Origin: Rebecca billardiae RCC1528
Lineage: Eukaryota; Haptophyta
DNA: 64,000 bases
Direction: 5' to 3'
Assembly: GCA_965240325.2 (NCBI GenBank)
Contig: OZ251230.1
Coordinates: forward strand, 186,001 to 250,000
This document shows, piece by piece, positions 52,618-62,078 of this stretch (positions are counted from its first letter, which is position 1; every line of letters starts with the position of its first letter). The notes beneath the pieces are model-generated. The model was not told the origin of the DNA, did not search any database, and saw nothing but the letters and a program-made list of their open reading frames with translations. The position numbers and the translations under genes were made by a program.

Positions 52618-53748
52618 ATGCCGTCCATCACCATCGTCGAGGCCGAGAGGCACGTGGACGCGCGCGCACAAGCCGCGTCGTCGCTCGACGAGGCGCTCGG
52701 CTGGATGCGCACGCGAGCCGCTCAGGGCAAATTCGCCTCGAAGGACCGCGTCGACCTCGGCGTGCTCGCCGCGTCCTTTGGCGCGCAGGTCTCGCAGACC
52801 GAGCTGATCGATGATGCTCTGTTTGCACGGGTGCGCGCCACGTCGGCGGTGGCGGCGCATGTGCTGCTCCCCCCCTCCGCCTCGTCGGACGGCGTGGTCC
52901 TTCTGTACGACGCCAACGGCGCAGCCAAGGGCCTGCCGCCCAACGAGCGAGCCTCGCGCATCACCGCGGCGTGCGGCGCCAAGCGCGAGCTCGTTGGCGA
53001 GTGCGCGCTGTGTCGTGTGCGCGCCGCGCCGTCGTCGGGCATGCTCGAGCTGGGCTCGGACTTTGAGCCGAGCGAGCTGCAGGTACGCGAGTGGTTCGAG
53101 GCTGCGCAGGCTGCGCGCGCCTCCGCCGCTGAGGCCTTCGCAAGCACGGCGCAGGCGCTCTCCTCGCTGCTGACGGCAGCGAACGCGCTGCCGCTGGGCG
53201 GCGCCGCGGCCCAGCCGGCGTCCAAGAGCGGCCCCGCCGAGCACGCCTCGTCGGGGGGCGCAAGCGCGGGTGGGCACGCGCGCGGAGTAGCCGCAGCCGG
53301 TGGCTCGGCAGAGCCTGCGTCCGCAGCCTCTGTCGCTGCTGCCGCCAGCTCGCAGCCGGCTGTGCCCATCGGCGCAGCCCCAGCGGAGAGCGCCGCAGCC
53401 GCTGGCTCTGCAAGCGCACCCGCGCAGCCGAGCGCTGCCGGGCTCGGCACCTTTGAGTGGAAGGACAGCAAGGGCGAGGTGCTCGTGCACGTGCGCGTGC
53501 CCGCGCGCACGCGCGCCGCCGACGTCAAGTGCGCCATCAAGCCCGACTGGCTCTCACTGCGCGTGCTCTCCCTGGGAGAGGGGAGCGGGCCAGTCCTCGA
53601 CTCCAAGCTCTTCCAGCGCGTGAACGCGGACGACTCGTCGTGGTATCTCGAGTCGGCCAAGGACGCAGCCGCGCCCGAGCGCCTGCTCGTCATCACCCTC
53701 GAGAAGGAGAAGGAGATGCGCTGGCTCGATCTCACGCGCAAGGCCTAG
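52597..53748 (+). CDS. CS-domain (NudC/p23-like) protein
   Basis: 383 residues (376 from the second Met at 52618, MPSITIVEAERHVDARA, which may be the real start). Residues 1-130 form an unassigned globular region. A 100-residue Ala/Ser-rich linker follows. The last 100 residues are a CS domain: FEWKDSKGEVLVHVRVPA, DVKCAIKPDWLSLRV, a conserved DDSSWYLE and a final strand LLVITLEKEKEMRWLDLTRK. CS domains bind Hsp90 or dynein-complex clients, so a co-chaperone role is likely. Intron-free. A (AT)n array lies about 180 bp after the stop. Confidence 0.8.
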   Translation: MGIAKFAMPSITIVEAERHVDARAQAASSLDEALGWMRTRAAQGKFASKDRVDLGVLAASFGAQVSQTELIDDALFARVRATSAVAAHVLLPPSASSDGVVLLYDANGAAKGLPPNERASRITAACGAKRELVGECALCRVRAAPSSGMLELGSDFEPSELQVREWFEAAQAARASAAEAFASTAQALSSLLTAANALPLGGAAAQPASKSGPAEHASSGGASAGGHARGVAAAGGSAEPASAASVAAAASSQPAVPIGAAPAESAAAAGSASAPAQPSAAGLGTFEWKDSKGEVLVHVRVPARTRAADVKCAIKPDWLSLRVLSLGEGSGPVLDSKLFQRVNADDSSWYLESAKDAAAPERLLVITLEKEKEMRWLDLTRKA

Positions 53749-54409
<661 letters not shown>

Positions 54410-56362
54410 TTACCAGGTCGTTCCCCCTGCACTGGGAATCCGCGGTTTGGACATACGAGAAAAACAGCCGCAGGACGCACCCGTCGCTACCCGCGAATAA
54501 GATTTTCAGGTCTCGCGGGTGCGGATGTGCGTCAATCGATGAGCTGGTCTCGCAATCCCAAAATTGAGCCGCAACGAGATAGAAGGCAGGGCGGAGCCCC
54601 CGGTGGCGGCTCGGCAGGCGAGGGCCGACCAAATCTTGACCTTTTGCCCTCGGCGGCAGGCGGGCAGCGGCAAGGCGGCCGAGCGCCGTTGGCGGGGCGC
54701 GCCCGGGGCACGCCGCACGGCGCTGCGGGCGCGGATGTGCTCGCGGAGCCGGCTTGCGTGGACAGGCTGTCGCGGGAGAGTATCTGGCGCCCTCCTGCGC
54801 CGCGCGTCTCGCGCCACGCCTCTTTTCGCCGCGGCTCAGGGCAGCGCGCACGCGCGCGCCGCCTCGAGGCCCGAGCACTGCCGCGCCGCAGCCAACCGCG
54901 CGCGCGCCGTGCGCGGCGTGGTCGGGAAGGAACGGGGGGTGCTGCCGGGCGAGATGACGACATCATGTGCGCACGCCATGCCGCCCCGCGGCGCCGCGAA
55001 AGGGCACGATAACGGATCCGCACAGCTGTTGACGAGTGCTGCTTTCTTGTCGTGCCTGAAGCCAGACCTGAGCTCGAAGAAGATGATGAAAGTGCATCCG
55101 CGCGAGGAAAGCGTCGCACCCAGCACTTCTACATGACCACGCAGTGATGAACATTCATGTAAGAGTTTCCCGCGTGCCCGTCTGGCACTGTTCTGTGTCT
55201 CAATGATCGTCCCGACAAGGCGGTCACGACCGCGAGGCCGCGTGCACACCATTTGTGACAACTCGAAGAGGCGTGCAAACGGACCGGCGACACGCTCGGC
55301 AAGGCGTGGCGGGGCGGCATGGCGTGCGCACATGATATCGCCATCTCGCCCGGCAGCCGCGCCCGTTCCTTCCCGACCACGCCGCGCACGGCGCGCGCGC
55401 GGTCGGCTGCAGCGCAGGCAAGGCTGGCCTTGAGGCGGCGCGCGCGCGTGCGCGCTGCCCTGAGCCGAGGCGAAAGAGGCGTGGCGCAAGTCGCGCGGCG
55501 CAGGAGGGCGGCAGATACTCTCCCGCAACAGCCCGTCCACGCACGCCGGCTCCGCAAGCACATCCGCGCCCGCAGCGCCCTGGCCCGGGCGCGCCCCCCA
55601 GCGGTCACGACCGCGAGGCCGTGGCACACCTGACACCATTTGTGACAACTGGAAGAGGCGTGCAAACGGACCGGCGACACGCTCGGCAAGGCGTGGCGCG
55701 GCGGCATGGCGTGCGCACATGATGTCGCCATCTCGCCCGGCAGCACCCCCCGTTCCTTCCCGACCACGCCGCGCACGGCGCGCGCGCGACCGGCTGCGGC
55801 GCAGGCAAGGCTGGCCTTCGGAGGCGGCGCGCGCGTGTGCGCTGCCCTGAGCCGAGGCGAAAGAGGCGTGGCGCAAGTCGCACGGCGCAGGAGGGCGGCA
55901 GATACTCTCCCGCAACAGCCCGTCCACGCACGCCGGCTCCGCGAGCACATCCGCGCCCGCAGTGCCCTGGCCCGGGCGCGCCCCCCAGCCGGGGCCAGCG
56001 GCATCGCACTCGTGCCCGGCCGCAGCCGCAGGGGGCGGGTCAGAATCGGTGCTCCGCACCCGCGGCGGAGGGCTCCCGCCTCCAGGTTGCACACGAAGAA
56101 CTCATTTCCAGCGCATCGATTTCGTGAGCGGACTATCGCTGACGAGGCTGATTACTGCGTTCCACGGCTTTGCCGCGCTCGGGATTTGGCTTCTCCAATG
56201 GATGGATCTAGTTTCGTCATTTTCAATTGGAAAGCTCGATTAGATCGTTCAAGTGGTCTGATAGACGAAGCGGAAGACTAAATCTGCGTTGCTATGCCGC
56301 GGCCTCGCGCTCTGAATAGGGCGAAACCGCGGATTCCCAGTGCACGGGGAACGACCTGGTAA
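54410..56362. mobile_element. Inverted-repeat element with internal 0.38-kb repeats
   Basis: The ends form a 39-bp terminal inverted repeat with one mismatch: left 54410-54448 starts TTACCAGGTCGTTCCCC; right 56324-56362 ends with its complement, GGGGAACGACCTGGTAA. Weaker similarity continues outwards for about 22 bp (ATTGCC left, GGCAAT right), so the true ends may be near 54388 and 56385. No clear target duplication was found with either boundary. Most of the interior is three copies of a 0.38-kb unit, two direct and one inverted. No transposase is recognisable, so it is probably non-autonomous and possibly foldback-like. Confidence 0.75.
54691..55985. repeat. Three copies of a ~0.38-kb unit (one inverted, two tandem)
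   Basis: Unit A 55221-55601 and unit B 55602-55985 are tandem; both start with CGGTCACGACCGCGAGGCCG. An inverted, more diverged and partial copy fills about 54691-54992. A 200-bp non-repeated spacer separates the inverted copy from unit A. Open frames through the units (both strands) repeat with the unit and show no known domain. Confidence 0.85.
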
Positions 56363-56388
56363 CTGAGCCTGAGGCAATAACTCAATAG

Positions 56389-56440
56389 TCGACGCCAGAC
56401 GGTGCGTCGAGCTTCCGCTCGGCGATGGAGTGATGGGCGA
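56389..56440 (+). repeat. Dispersed 55-60-bp repeat, copy B
   Basis: Second copy of the repeat at 18357-18416 (GACGCCAGACGGTGCGTCGA, then GCTTCCGCTCGGCGATGG). It directly abuts the right side of the inverted-repeat element. Confidence 0.7.
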
Positions 56441-56559
56441 CTACGAGGGGGGGGGACGACGGCGAGGAGCGCTGATCCTGGTGTTTGTCTCTGCTGCTCG
56501 ATCTGCTGCTACAGCTTGCTGACTCTGACGCCTGCCCGTTGCATACCACGTCGTTAATA

Positions 56560-56562
<3 letters not shown>

Positions 56563-56603
<41 letters not shown>
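56563..56603. repeat. (AT)n microsatellite
   Basis: About 20 AT units. The 40 bp before it (CTGACGCCTGCCC...ACCACGTCGTTAATAT) resemble the sequence before the AT island at 2342. Confidence 0.9.
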
Positions 56604-56607
<4 letters not shown>

Positions 56608-57228
56608 TAATAAGTATCGTCGTCGTCGTCATCGTCACTGCAACTGATGATGAGTTAGATCAGCGGCGCGCGGCGCTACACACCAGTGAGCATTCGGTCA
56701 TATCGGCTGCTTATTCAATAATTCATCAGCTCGTCTGTCGTCAGTGTCATCAGCATATCGTCATGATCATCATCAGGCACTTGCCACTTCGTCCGCCGCT
56801 TCTCTCAGCTGGTGTGACGGTGGCCTACAGGTCTAGTTCGTTCAACGTCGGCCACTTGAGTCCGCGCCGCGTGCTAATATATATATTGCCAACGACAACT
56901 ACGACGACAACGGACAAGCGTCTGCGCTCTCATCGTCTCGGCTGCGCGGCGGATATATCGTCATCATCACTCGCAAGCCGCCGGGCGCCGGCTGCAGCCA
57001 CCCCATGCCCGCAGGTGTGATGGCTCATCTCATGCCGTCATGCATGCGTAGTAGCCTCGTAAGGCTCGGTCTCCGCACACTGGACGATCGGTTTGGGCTA
57101 TGAAGGCGAAGAATATGCTGGAAAGAACTTGTGGGCCAAATCGGGAATGTGATGAATGAATGCGCGGCCGGGCCACCGATCAGCAAGAAGCCGCCCCGTG
57201 GCGTCACCGAAACGACGCGGCGTCCTCG

Positions 57229-58816
57229 TCAGGCAGCATCCTCAGGCTGCACACGGATTCCGCCGAGGTTGTGGGCACTGCGTCCTTGGGGGGTGTCGCC
57301 GAAGCGGCTCTGCAGCATCTCCACGACCTTGCTGTTGAACGCTCCAATGCCACCAGGGTAGGCCTCGATCACGGTGAGAAGGAGCTGCCGGTCCTCGTTG
57401 AACGCACACTGCGCGTGGCGCGCGTCGAAGTGCTCGATCGTCTGCCCGTCCGTGCTGGCTACCACGCTAGGCAGGCGCATGACCTCCAACTCAGTGTCGC
57501 GATCGGTGCCGATGATGAGGTGGATGAAGAGCTCGGTCACGCACCAGCTGTACGCCATGCATGCCATGGGTGGGAAGGGGTGTGATGGACGCGAGCAAGG
57601 AAGGAAGGGGTGGGGGGCGCCACGGGCCACCATGGTGGTGAGTGAGCGAGTGGTGGGCAGGATCGGCGCGCGTGGTGTGCGCGCGCATGGTGTGCGCGCA
57701 CAGTCGCTCAGGGAGGGTCGGGCCGTGAAGGACGAGCACACGGTCGCAGCCTGCCATGAAGACAGGGAGGCACGCCAAGCTCGGCTCGACGTCCCTCGAG
57801 TCGAGGCAGTGGGTGTCGATCCACACGCGCGGCGCGCGCCCATGCGTGCGGCTGAACTCCGCTGCCCACGCGCGCAGCTGGGCCACTTTCTCTTCCGGGC
57901 TGTCGTGGTGCGAGTGGCAAACGAAGGCGTCCACGCTGCCGAGCGTGGCGGGATGCGACTCGGCGAAGCAGTCGGCTTCAGGCAGCCGGCCCGACAGCCC
58001 GTCGACATCCACCTTGTCCACAGTGATCGCGCGGAACGAGTCCTGCGCCAGCCGCAGCGCGGCCTCCGCCGAGCGCCCGTTGAGCAGCACGCTGATCACA
58101 GTGGCTGATTGGATGCCTTCGCCGCGCGACGCGAGCCAGGTGTGCACCACCTCGCGCAGCCGTCCCGTCGCAGCTGCGCCTCCAGTCACGATCATCAGCA
58201 CAGAGAAGGAGAAGGGGGCGATCCGGGGGCGCCCGGAGCCCAGGGTGGCACGGAAATCCTCGGCGAGGGCGATCGCGCCCATCGCGATCTGAGTCGTTGC
58301 GTACGCACGCCAGAGCCAGTCGAGCTGCGCGCGAGGCGGGGGGAACTTCTTCACATGGAACGTGTTGACGAGCACGAGCACGATGGCGATCAGAAACACC
58401 AACGTGACAAAGCTGGTCTCCGCCAGGTGGAGGACGTCGTTGGGGTCACACGGAGCGGAAGGCGCGCCATCTGCGTCGCGCGCGCGCGTGCATAGGACCA
58501 CTGTGCGCGCGTACGGCACGACGTGGCCGGGGACATACGTCACGATGGAGAAGGCCGCGAGGATCAAGAACACGACGACGCCAAACCGAACGACGCGACG
58601 CTGGGTCGGGGTGAGCGCGAGGAGCAGGAAGAGTGCGCCAAGGTTGTAGCAGTACAGAAGCATCACGGGGGGAGCCACGTACTCGGACACGGCCCACAGC
58701 TCCGAGATCTTGGGCAGGACTGGAGACATGTTGAACAGGATGGTCCCGGCAAAGAAGACGAGCCCGACTGTCACGAGAGGCAACTGAATCGCCCGTTGCC
58801 GCCGGCGACCCTGCAT
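57229..58816 (-). CDS. Multi-pass membrane protein with C-terminal TIR-like domain
   Basis: Minus-strand exons 58816-57702 and 57547-57229; 477 residues. The GT-AG junction restores ERL|WCVTELF. About six hydrophobic helices fill residues 10-230 (e.g. LVTVGLVFFAGTILF, FGVVVFLILAAFSIVTYV, SFVTLVFLIAIVLVLV). After a linker, residues about 300-420 read as a TIR domain: DAFVCHSHHDSPEEK (first strand and BB region), RVWIDTHCLD, DRVLVLHGPTLPERL and WCVTELFIH, the last carrying the conserved WCxxEL whose Glu is catalytic in NAD-cleaving TIRs. A similar layout of membrane helices plus C-terminal TIR is unusual; animal TLRs have one helix. It may be a receptor or NAD+-related sensor; this is inference. 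Met 58876 is an alternative start. Confidence 0.65.
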
Positions 58817-59558
58817 GGGTGAAGCGCAGAGAAGGGGCCGGGTCAGCGGGGCAGCCCGTGCGTATGGCGCCCGCACACGCAGCAGCGCACCGCCGCGCCG
58901 ACGCTCGGGGCCGCACGCAGGCCCACACCATGTCGCGAGCGCGAGCGAGCGAATCGGCGATCGGGAGGCGTACTGGCCGTGCGGTGAGATCCGTGGGGTC
59001 GTCGGGACGGCTCGACATTGCGCTCCTGTGTCGGCTGTAGTACCAGCTGCCCCTGTGCGTGCCCCCGACCGCCCACGCGCGCAAGGATGAAGGTGTTCTG
59101 TGCTCTCGCCTCTGGTGGCCTCGGTGACGGTGGTTCGCGTCGAACCCAGGCTGGCCGGCTCGCGCGACGAGAAGACCGCGGAAAAGTTGCAAACTCCACG
59201 ATCCCGATTTTTGGAGCAGCTGGAGCGCTGGATTCGCCGTATGATCTATGAGTATGTCCCAGCTTGCCGCGACGGCTGCAAACCGTAAAAAATGGTCATC
59301 ATGGACTGATGAGAAGTTGAAAGTGATGACTGATGAGGGTTCCTTCCGGGCCACGAACCGGTGCAGAAAATGTACATTCGCATCCGGTTCAATATCATTG
59401 GCTGTTCGAATATTATTCTGATGTGAAACTCATGATGCAAGTTTTCATTGGTCGGTCGAATCTGTGTGAAACGTGCTAATTACTCGTAATCAAGTCGCGC
59501 CTGCACGAACTACTGTACACAACGACCACTGACCCGGTTACAGTCACAGACTTACAGA
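58817..59558. other. Intergenic between two minus-strand genes
   Basis: No gene, repeat or RNA is supported in these 742 bp. The first part is presumably the promoter of the TIR-domain gene and the last part the 3' flank of the methyltransferase gene. Confidence 0.4.
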
Positions 59559-61529
59559 CTACAGTCCGGAGTCCCGGATCGGTGCCACCGTGCCCTGCAG
59601 TACCTGGTTCTTGTTCGACAGGCGCTCAGGGAAGGCGCACAGCCGCGCGTACAGCTCGCGCCGCTCCGCCGGGGCGATGGAGCCCACACGCGCACTCGAC
59701 GTGAGCGGCTCGAGGCACAGCGGCGATGCGCTGCCGCCCGCGCCGAGTTTGCGCGTGCCGAGCTCCGGGACGCACGCGCCTGCGGGCTGCGATGAGCGCG
59801 CGGCGGCCTCGGCGGCAAAGGCTCGCTCGGCGGCGCGGAGGCGCAGCGAGTTGACCGCGCACATCGCCGGCTGGCCGATCTCCGCGTGCGGCGAGTCTGC
59901 GAGTCTGAGCAGCAGCCGCCGCTCGTCAGCGCCCAGCCCCGCGTCCCACGCCGGGGCGGACTCCGACCGAGTGGCCTCGGGAGCCTCCCTCGGCGCGCTG
60001 CCCCCTTGGCCCGCGCGCGTGGCGGGGGGCGGCGGCGGGGCGGCCGACGCGCGGGGGCGCGCCGCCGCCTTGCCGAAGCAGCACGTGGCGACGAGGAACG
60101 AGGCGCCCTCGCACGCCGCGCGCCGCAGCACGAGGTCCGCGAGCGTGCCGCACGCGTGCAGCCCCAGCACCAGATCTGCCGGGCGCGAGATCGGCCAGCC
60201 GTGCACGTTCGCGCCGATCACGCACAGGTTGCTCAGGCGGAGGGCGCGCGCGCGCGCCGCGCCCTCGCGCAGCGAGGGCCCGTGCACGTCGACCACGCTC
60301 ACCAGCGTGCGCGGCGCGCGGCGCGCGAGCGCGATGGCGAGATCGCATCTCCCGCCGCCCACGTCCACGATGTGGGTAAACGCCCGGCCGCGCGCACCCT
60401 CCATCTCCGCCACGCGCGCGAGCACCCACAGCAGCTGCGGCCGCTTCTTGTGCACGACGTACGCGCGCCGCGCCTCGTCTTGCGCGGCCGCGGGCGGGAG
60501 GGCGAGGAGCGGGTCGGCATCGCCCAGCGCGGAGGCCTCCGCGGCGGCGCGCGCCTCAGCGGCCGCGCCGGCCGAGCGTGGCCCGCCCGGCAGCGCCAGC
60601 GCCGCGCCATCGTCGAGGACGACGGGCTGCGTGCGCACGGCCGCTGTGCGCTCGAGCAGCTCGCGCTCGAGCGGCGCCAGCCGCTGCGCGCGCCCCATGC
60701 CTGGCCGTGCGTGCGCGCGGCAGAGCTCGAGCTTGGCCGCGCGCACCTCCGCGCGCAGCGCGGCCCACGCGCCAGCCGCCACGCCGCATGCATCGCCCGC
60801 CCCCTGAGCCGCCGCTGCCGCCACGCCGCTCGGCGACTGCTTGGGGCGAGCTCGCGGCTGGGCGCGGCGCGGCCGCTCCGCGTGGCGCGCCTTTCCCTCG
60901 CCGTCGCCACGCATCGCCTGCCCCTCCTCCTCCTCCTCCTCCTCCTGCTGCTGCTGCTGCTGGAGGCTGCCCTCCTCCTCCTCCCCCGCCTCCGCCGCCT
61001 CCTCCTCCTCGCCCTCCGCCCGCCCCTCCACGGCCAGCTCGTACGCGTGCGCCACGCGCTCGACCAGCCCTGCGGGCCAGCCCCAGCCGGCGGGCTCGTG
61101 CGCGCGCAGCAGGCCTGAGCAGCGGAACGCCGCGACGCGCACGATCGTGCGCTCGTGGCACGGCAGTGCGAGCAGCTCCACAGCCTGCGCAAACAGGCTG
61201 CGCCGGCCCTTGGCCGAGCGGCCCGGGTGGCCGGTGACGCGGACCCGCGAGTCGTGCGTGAGCAGGGCGATGCACATGCGCATACGCGCCTCGCCCTCGC
61301 CAAAGTACTCGGGCGCGAGCACCGCCTGCACGTCGGCGGCGCCCTTGCCGTCGGCGGGCACATGCTGGGCATCATCATGTGCGCCGCGCGTGGCCGGGTG
61401 CGGCGCCTGGCGCACGCTGAGGAACGTGACCTGCGGGCAGCGGCGCTTGAACGCGACGAAGCCCTCCACCGAGACGACCAGGTCCGTGCGCACCTCGCCG
61501 ACTGCCGCCGCGTCCGCAGCGTCCATCAC
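59559..61529 (-). CDS. GSTCD/METTL25-like SAM-dependent methyltransferase
   Basis: 656 residues, intron-free; Met 61529 or the next codon starts it. The catalytic domain (about 375-520) has the class I SAM motif HIVDVGGGRCDLAIALA, an acidic VSVVDVHGPSL, the conserved LVLGLHACGTLADLVL and FLVATCCFGK, the last two being marks of the Methyltransf_32 group (GSTCD, METTL25 and relatives). VHKKRPQLLWVLARVAEM just before it is also typical. The N-terminal 180 residues are unassigned; then comes a Gln/Glu low-complexity run (about 185-215). The last 90 residues contain IGQPAMCAVNSLRLRAAE and a LSNKNQVLQGTV end that look conserved. The substrate is unknown, perhaps RNA. It is head-to-head with the helicase. 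Confidence 0.75.
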   Translation of the reverse strand: MMDAADAAAVGEVRTDLVVSVEGFVAFKRRCPQVTFLSVRQAPHPATRGAHDDAQHVPADGKGAADVQAVLAPEYFGEGEARMRMCIALLTHDSRVRVTGHPGRSAKGRRSLFAQAVELLALPCHERTIVRVAAFRCSGLLRAHEPAGWGWPAGLVERVAHAYELAVEGRAEGEEEEAAEAGEEEEGSLQQQQQQEEEEEEEGQAMRGDGEGKARHAERPRRAQPRARPKQSPSGVAAAAAQGAGDACGVAAGAWAALRAEVRAAKLELCRAHARPGMGRAQRLAPLERELLERTAAVRTQPVVLDDGAALALPGGPRSAGAAAEARAAAEASALGDADPLLALPPAAAQDEARRAYVVHKKRPQLLWVLARVAEMEGARGRAFTHIVDVGGGRCDLAIALARRAPRTLVSVVDVHGPSLREGAARARALRLSNLCVIGANVHGWPISRPADLVLGLHACGTLADLVLRRAACEGASFLVATCCFGKAAARPRASAAPPPPPATRAGQGGSAPREAPEATRSESAPAWDAGLGADERRLLLRLADSPHAEIGQPAMCAVNSLRLRAAERAFAAEAAARSSQPAGACVPELGTRKLGAGGSASPLCLEPLTSSARVGSIAPAERRELYARLCAFPERLSNKNQVLQGTVAPIRDSGL

Positions 61530-61681
61530 TTAGTCGTCACACCTTGCCTCTTTCGTCAGGCCTCGATAGTGTCGGCCGCCATCGTTGCGGCGGAAGGGCG
61601 GGCACGTGGGCGCCGTTGGCGGCAACGGCGCTGGAGCAGGTTGGACCAGATGCGCAGCGCAGCCAAGCACGTCGTGGCAGC
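61530..61681. promoter_or_regulatory. Divergent promoter, methyltransferase / helicase
   Basis: 152 bp between head-to-head start codons of two RNA-related genes. Inferred from arrangement. Confidence 0.45.
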
Positions 61682-62046
61682 ATGCCGTGGCAGGAAGTGG
61701 TCGACCCGACTACGGGCGCGACGTACTACTGGAACACGGACACGAATGTGACGCAGTACGAGCGCCCGGCCGAGCTCCCAGCCAAGGTGGGGTTGCCACC
61801 CCCGCCGCCCAAGCCCCCCGGCGCCGCGACGTACACGAGCGCGTACGACGCGCCCGACGCGGCCGCGATGCCCGCCGCGGCCGCGATGCCCGCCGCGGCC
61901 GCGGGCAACGGGTACGGCGGTGGCGCGCCCGGTGGCGGCGCGTACGGCGGCGGGGCCTACGGCGGCGGCGCGTCTGGCGGAGCCCCGTACGGCGCCGCCG
62001 CCGCCTACGGTGGTGGCGGCGGATACAGCGCCGCTGCGCCCAGGTA

Positions 62047-62078
<32 letters not shown>

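Larger units (their letters stand above)
56363..57228. other. 3' flank of the TIR-domain gene
   Basis: Contains the second copy of the dispersed repeat (56389-56440), an (AT)n array at 56563-56603 and no supported gene. Confidence 0.5.

Noticed and set aside
54691-55985. 0.38-kb repeats considered as repeated genes or rDNA spacer
   Set aside because: No conserved protein domain or rRNA sequence; the frames follow the repeat unit, and the array lies inside an inverted-repeat element.
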